Below the pieces are notes generated by a model. That model ran no database searches. It worked only from the letters and a program-made list of their open reading frames with translations, and was not told the DNA's origin. A program made the translations under genes and the position numbers. Below are positions 5,929 through 7,972 of a stretch of DNA of 7,972 nucleotides, piece by piece. Origin of the DNA: JAWLFY01 sp964462125 (GTDB taxonomy: Bacteria; Planctomycetota; Planctomycetia; Pirellulales; Pirellulaceae); contig CAYWXT010000259.1 in the NCBI GenBank assembly GCA_964462125.1, forward strand, positions 1 through 7,972, read 5' to 3'. The number at the start of each line of letters is the position of its first letter. Position 1 is the stretch's first letter.

Positions 5929-5975
5929 CCCGCTCGTCGAGATTCACCTTGGTCTCGGCGGGCGGGTTTTCTTTT
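5929..5975 (+). terminator. Intrinsic terminator upstream of sufU
   Basis: CCCGCTCGTCGAGA (5929-5942) pairs along all 14 positions with TCTCGGCGGGCGGG (5953-5966), 12 Watson-Crick and 2 G-U, with a 10-base loop. It is followed immediately by TTTTCTTTT (5967-5975). This is a canonical rho-independent terminator on the plus strand. It ends about 105 bases before the sufU start, so it either ends a separate small transcript or controls read-through into sufUS. GGCGGG at 5810-5815 can pair with the first six bases of the 5' arm (one G-U), a weak antiterminator possibility. Confidence 0.8.
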
Positions 5976-6008
5976 GGTTCCTGGCCGTTGCAGGGGCCTC
6001 GCCGATTT

Positions 6009-6042
6009 TTGACAACTCGCGTAGACTTAAATAGCGAGTCAA
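6009..6042. promoter_or_regulatory. Inverted repeat upstream of sufU, candidate operator
   Basis: ACTCGC (6015-6020) and GCGAGT (6034-6039) are perfect inverted half-sites 19 bases apart centre to centre, close to two helical turns. An outer pair, TTGAC (6009-6013) with GTCAA (6038-6042), overlaps them. The site contains TTGACA (6009-6014), which would be a perfect -35, but the only AT-rich -10-like segment TAAATA follows after 13 bases, too close. It lies about 40 bases from sufU, where a repressor of an Fe-S operon would be expected. It does not fit the IscR or SufR consensus as I know them. Confidence 0.35.
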
Positions 6043-6080
6043 AGGGTTCTCTCGGCTTCACACCCCCGCCTCGGTTTGCC

Positions 6081-6545
6081 ATGGCTTCCAACGAGCAAGA
6101 CATCTACGAAGAGCACGTGCTGGATCACTACGAAGACCCCTACCACCGGGGGCCTTTAGAAACGGCAACGCACGCCCACGAGGGGAACAATCCGCTGTGC
6201 GGCGACGTGGTCCACATCGATTTGCGGCTATCGCCGGAGGGGAAGATCGAGGAGGCTTGGTTCAACGGGGACGGCTGTGTCATCAGCCAGGCCTCGGCCT
6301 CGATGCTGATCGAGGAGATCGAGGGGAAGACGTTGGAGGAGGTCAAGCAATTTTCTCCGGACCAGATGCTGGAGCTGTTCGGCCCCCGGCTGACTCCCAA
6401 TCGCCAGAAGTGCTGTTTGCTCTCATGGAGGGTACTGCAAAGTGCGGTGCACGCCCCGGTGGAGGAGGCCGAGGAATCTGGGGGCGAGGTGGGCTTTCGT
6501 GAGGGACCGCATTTTGGCGGTCCGAGTCTAGGGGAAGAATCGTGA
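6081..6545 (+). CDS. sufU: SufU-type Fe-S cluster assembly protein
   Basis: SufU accepts persulfide sulfur from the desulfurase SufS and delivers it to cluster assembly in the cytoplasm; in the best-studied case it is a zinc-dependent sulfurtransferase. The 154-residue protein opens with DIYEEHVLDHYEDPYHRG, the family's N-terminal helix motif. It has the three conserved ligand regions: NPLCGD (Cys40, Asp42), GDGCVISQASASML (Cys66) and RQKCCLLSW (Cys111, with an extra Cys112). Lys before the third Cys is the SufU type rather than the His of IscU. The gap from the second to third Cys is only 45 residues, so the insertion of about 18 residues found in Bacillus SufU is missing. A tail of about 28 acidic and Gly-rich residues follows the fold. 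The ATG at 6081 gives the normal family start; the open frame reaches back to 5856 but would run through the terminator. There is no clear Shine-Dalgarno. It overlaps sufS by 4 bases. Confidence 0.93.
   Translation: MASNEQDIYEEHVLDHYEDPYHRGPLETATHAHEGNNPLCGDVVHIDLRLSPEGKIEEAWFNGDGCVISQASASMLIEEIEGKTLEEVKQFSPDQMLELFGPRLTPNRQKCCLLSWRVLQSAVHAPVEEAEESGGEVGFREGPHFGGPSLGEES
6504..6523 (+). other. Perfect hairpin at the end of sufU, just before the sufS start
   Basis: GGACCGC (6504-6510) pairs with GCGGTCC (6517-6523) around the loop ATTTTG. It ends 7 bases before the GGGGAAG ribosome site (6531-6537) of sufS. It may tune translational coupling or protect the mRNA, or be a chance product of the low-complexity tail coding. 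Confidence 0.6.
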
Positions 6546-7870
6546 CCGGAGATCCAGCGATGACCGCAACCTCGGCAGCTTCCAGCGCCGCGCCGCCGGA
6601 CTGGAGTCTCGATGCGGCCCGCTACCGGGGTGACTTTCCGATTTTGCAAAGGACCGTCGCCAGTGGTGCCCCGCTGGCCTACCTCGACAACGCCGCGAGC
6701 ACCCAGCATCCGGCGGTGGTGATCGAGGCGATCGACGATTGTTATCGGCGGTACTATGCCAATGTGCACCGCGGCATTCATACTCTGAGTGAGGAGTCGA
6801 CCGACCGGTTCGAGCGTGCACGGCGGACGATCGCCACGTTCATCGGCGCCCCCAGTCCCCGCGAGGTGATCTTTACCGGCGGGACAACGGCGGCGATCAA
6901 TGCGGTGGCCCGGAGTTGGGGTGACCAGAACGTGGTGACGGGGGACGTAATCCTGGTTCCGATTTCCGAGCACCACGCGAACATCGTTCCTTGGCACCAG
7001 TTGGCCGAGCGGACCGGTTGCCGTGTCGAGTTCCTGCCGCTCGGGGACGACTTCACCATCGCTGATGAGGTGGTCGAGGAGCATCTGGAACGATTACGTC
7101 CCAAGTTGTTTGCGTTCGCCTCAGTGAGCAATGTGCTCGGTACGGAGTACCCTGTAGCCCGCTGGACGCAGATGGCTCACCGGCACGACGCGGTCGTGCT
7201 CGTCGATGCGGCTCAGTCGGCGCCGCACCAACCGCTGGATGTCCGCGAGTGGTTTGCGGATTTCGTGGCATTCAGCGGGCACAAGGTGTGCGGACCGACT
7301 GGGATCGGCGTGTTGTATGGCAAACGAGAATGGCTCGACTCGATGCCGCCGTTTCTCGGCGGCGGGGCGATGATTCACCGCGTCACCACCGACGGGTTTG
7401 AGCCCGCGGAGCTCCCTGAAAAATTTGAAGCGGGGACGCCGCCGATCGCCCAGGCGATTGGATTGGAGGCCGCTGTGAATTACCTCTGTGAGGTTGGCTT
7501 GGATCGGATCCATGCTTATGAGCGCGAACTCTGCCGGCGGGCCGAGGCGGGGTTGCGAGCGATTGAAGGGATCGAGTTGATCAGCCCCGATCCGAGTCGC
7601 AAGGCGGGGATTGTCAGTTTCACCGTGCGGGGCGTCCATGCACACGACGTGTCGCAGCATCTCGATACCCGAGGCATCGCTGTCCGGGCCGGGCATCACT
7701 GCACGATGCCGCTGCACCACTCACTCGGGCTCAAAGCGACCACGCGTGCGAGTTTCTACTTTTACAACACGCCCGAGGAAGCCGATCGTTTCGTGGAAGC
7801 GGTTCGCGAAGTCCGCGAGCGTTTCGCCCCGAGCGGCCGCCGCCGCCGGCCTCGTAGCCCTCGCACCTAG
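6542..7870 (+). CDS. sufS: Cysteine desulfurase SufS (group II, PLP-dependent)
   Basis: SufS converts L-cysteine to L-alanine and leaves a persulfide on its active-site cysteine for transfer to SufU, supplying sulfur for Fe-S clusters. The class V aminotransferase fold is complete: YLDNAASTQHP, NVHRGIHTLSEEST, the cofactor-phosphate loop FTGGTTAAIN, SEHHANIVPW, VDAAQSAPHQPLDV, and SGHK with the PLP-binding Lys248. The catalytic Cys387 lies in RAGHHCTMPLH, the short-loop form typical of group II SufS/CsdA enzymes. Length is 442 residues against about 405-410 usual, from about 20 extra N-terminal residues and a basic Arg-rich C-terminal tail (GRRRRPRSPRT). The GTG at 6542 overlaps the sufU stop (GTGA) and has GGGGAAG 4 bases upstream; an ATG at 6560 with GGAG 8 bases upstream is an equally good start. 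The pair is surely one operon; no sufBCD genes are in the window. Confidence 0.96.
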   Translation: MTGDPAMTATSAASSAAPPDWSLDAARYRGDFPILQRTVASGAPLAYLDNAASTQHPAVVIEAIDDCYRRYYANVHRGIHTLSEESTDRFERARRTIATFIGAPSPREVIFTGGTTAAINAVARSWGDQNVVTGDVILVPISEHHANIVPWHQLAERTGCRVEFLPLGDDFTIADEVVEEHLERLRPKLFAFASVSNVLGTEYPVARWTQMAHRHDAVVLVDAAQSAPHQPLDVREWFADFVAFSGHKVCGPTGIGVLYGKREWLDSMPPFLGGGAMIHRVTTDGFEPAELPEKFEAGTPPIAQAIGLEAAVNYLCEVGLDRIHAYERELCRRAEAGLRAIEGIELISPDPSRKAGIVSFTVRGVHAHDVSQHLDTRGIAVRAGHHCTMPLHHSLGLKATTRASFYFYNTPEEADRFVEAVREVRERFAPSGRRRRPRSPRT

Positions 7871-7915
7871 GCTCTGTCAGAAAACGCGAACGACGCTCGC
7901 GAAGCGACAATCATC

Positions 7916-7933
7916 ACCCTCCCAAGGGAGGGT
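7916..7933. repeat. 18-base palindrome downstream of sufS
   Basis: ACCCTCCC (7916-7923) and GGGAGGGT (7926-7933) are perfect inverted arms around AA. Upstream, TCGC-GAA-GCGA (7897-7907) is another small stem. No T-tract follows the palindrome, so it is not a classical terminator, but it may act as a bidirectional end or processing barrier. CACCCTCCC also occurs at 1767-1775 just after the sulfatase, which suggests a dispersed intergenic repeat in this genome. I see no gene in 7871-7972. Confidence 0.5.
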
Positions 7934-7972
7934 AGTTACTAGGAGGGCGGCCGCACTTCTAATCATGGTGCG

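Larger units (their letters stand above)
5650..5975 (+). ncRNA. Structured leader or independent small RNA upstream of sufU
   Basis: From the predicted start to the T-tract this would be an RNA of about 325 nt. Pairings visible in order: TCGCGG (5655-5660) with CCGCGA (5668-5673); GTTCG (5689-5693) with CGAAC (5730-5734); the Shine-Dalgarno part GAGGTGATC (5749-5757) with GATCATCTC (5846-5854), nine pairs including one G-U; inside that, GTAGC (5798-5802) with GCTAC (5832-5836); GTTTGGCGTGACAG (5864-5877) with CTGTCAC and GCCAAAC (5884-5901) across a 4-base bulge; then the terminator at 5929-5966. A competing pairing, CTCGCG (5841-5846) with CGCGAG (5917-5922), would share one base with the Shine-Dalgarno helix and could release it. 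The density of compatible and mutually exclusive helices suggests a folded regulatory RNA. Expression and function are inferred. Confidence 0.5.

Noticed and set aside
5846..5951. Riboswitch of a known class
   Set aside because: I could not match the conserved cores of the riboswitch classes I know; the helices fit a translation-linked leader better, though no covariance search could be run.
5856..6080. N-terminal extension of SufU by 75 residues
   Set aside because: It would be read through the 5929-5975 terminator and the 6009-6042 dyad, has no SufU similarity, and the family start motif begins right after the ATG at 6081.
1..7972. tRNA, rRNA or CRISPR array
   Set aside because: No cloverleaf, rRNA core or regularly spaced repeat array was seen on either strand.

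Overview
The window looks like a GC-rich chromosomal segment of a planctomycete, probably a Rhodopirellula/Pirellulaceae-type bacterium. The reasons are a secreted formylglycine-type sulfatase, a very large secreted protein of the kind this group carries, weak or absent Shine-Dalgarno sites on several genes, and a sufU-sufS pair. This placement is by recognition only, without any database search.

Layout, left to right. Positions 1-54 hold a tandem repeat resembling the end of an IS21-family element. Positions 100-1755 (+) encode a secreted sulfatase with an in-frame minisatellite at its signal-peptide cleavage region. Positions 1786-2076 (-) encode a 96-residue charged, helical protein of unknown function, convergent with the sulfatase. 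Positions 2077-2342 are a divergent intergenic region with a short direct repeat and one weak promoter candidate. Positions 2343-5246 (+) encode a roughly 967-residue exported protein with beta-sandwich, possible glycosidase-like barrel and C-terminal carbohydrate-binding-like regions. Positions 5395-5601 (+) encode a 68-residue protein resembling the small Cse60 family. Positions 6081-6545 and 6542-7870 (+) are sufU and sufS, the scaffold/sulfur-transfer protein and the cysteine desulfurase of Fe-S cluster assembly; they overlap by 4 bases and are probably co-translated. The window ends in a non-coding stretch with an 18-base palindrome. No sufB, sufC or sufD is present.

The most unusual part is the 479-base gap before sufU (5602-6080). 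In order it carries: a sigma70-like promoter (5614-5642); hairpins; a 14-base perfect complement of the consensus 16S rRNA 3' tail (5744-5757); a 13-codon reading frame with two adjacent Cys codons (5760-5801); a downstream segment that imitates the 16S tail and can pair with that Shine-Dalgarno (5846-5854); another long hairpin (5864-5901); a 14-bp intrinsic terminator with a T-tract (5929-5975); and a 6-bp inverted repeat close to sufU (6015-6039). It reads either as a cysteine- or translation-responsive attenuator controlling sufUS, or as an independent RNA of about 325 nt encoding a micropeptide. The pairings and terminator are visible in the sequence; the regulatory function is inference.
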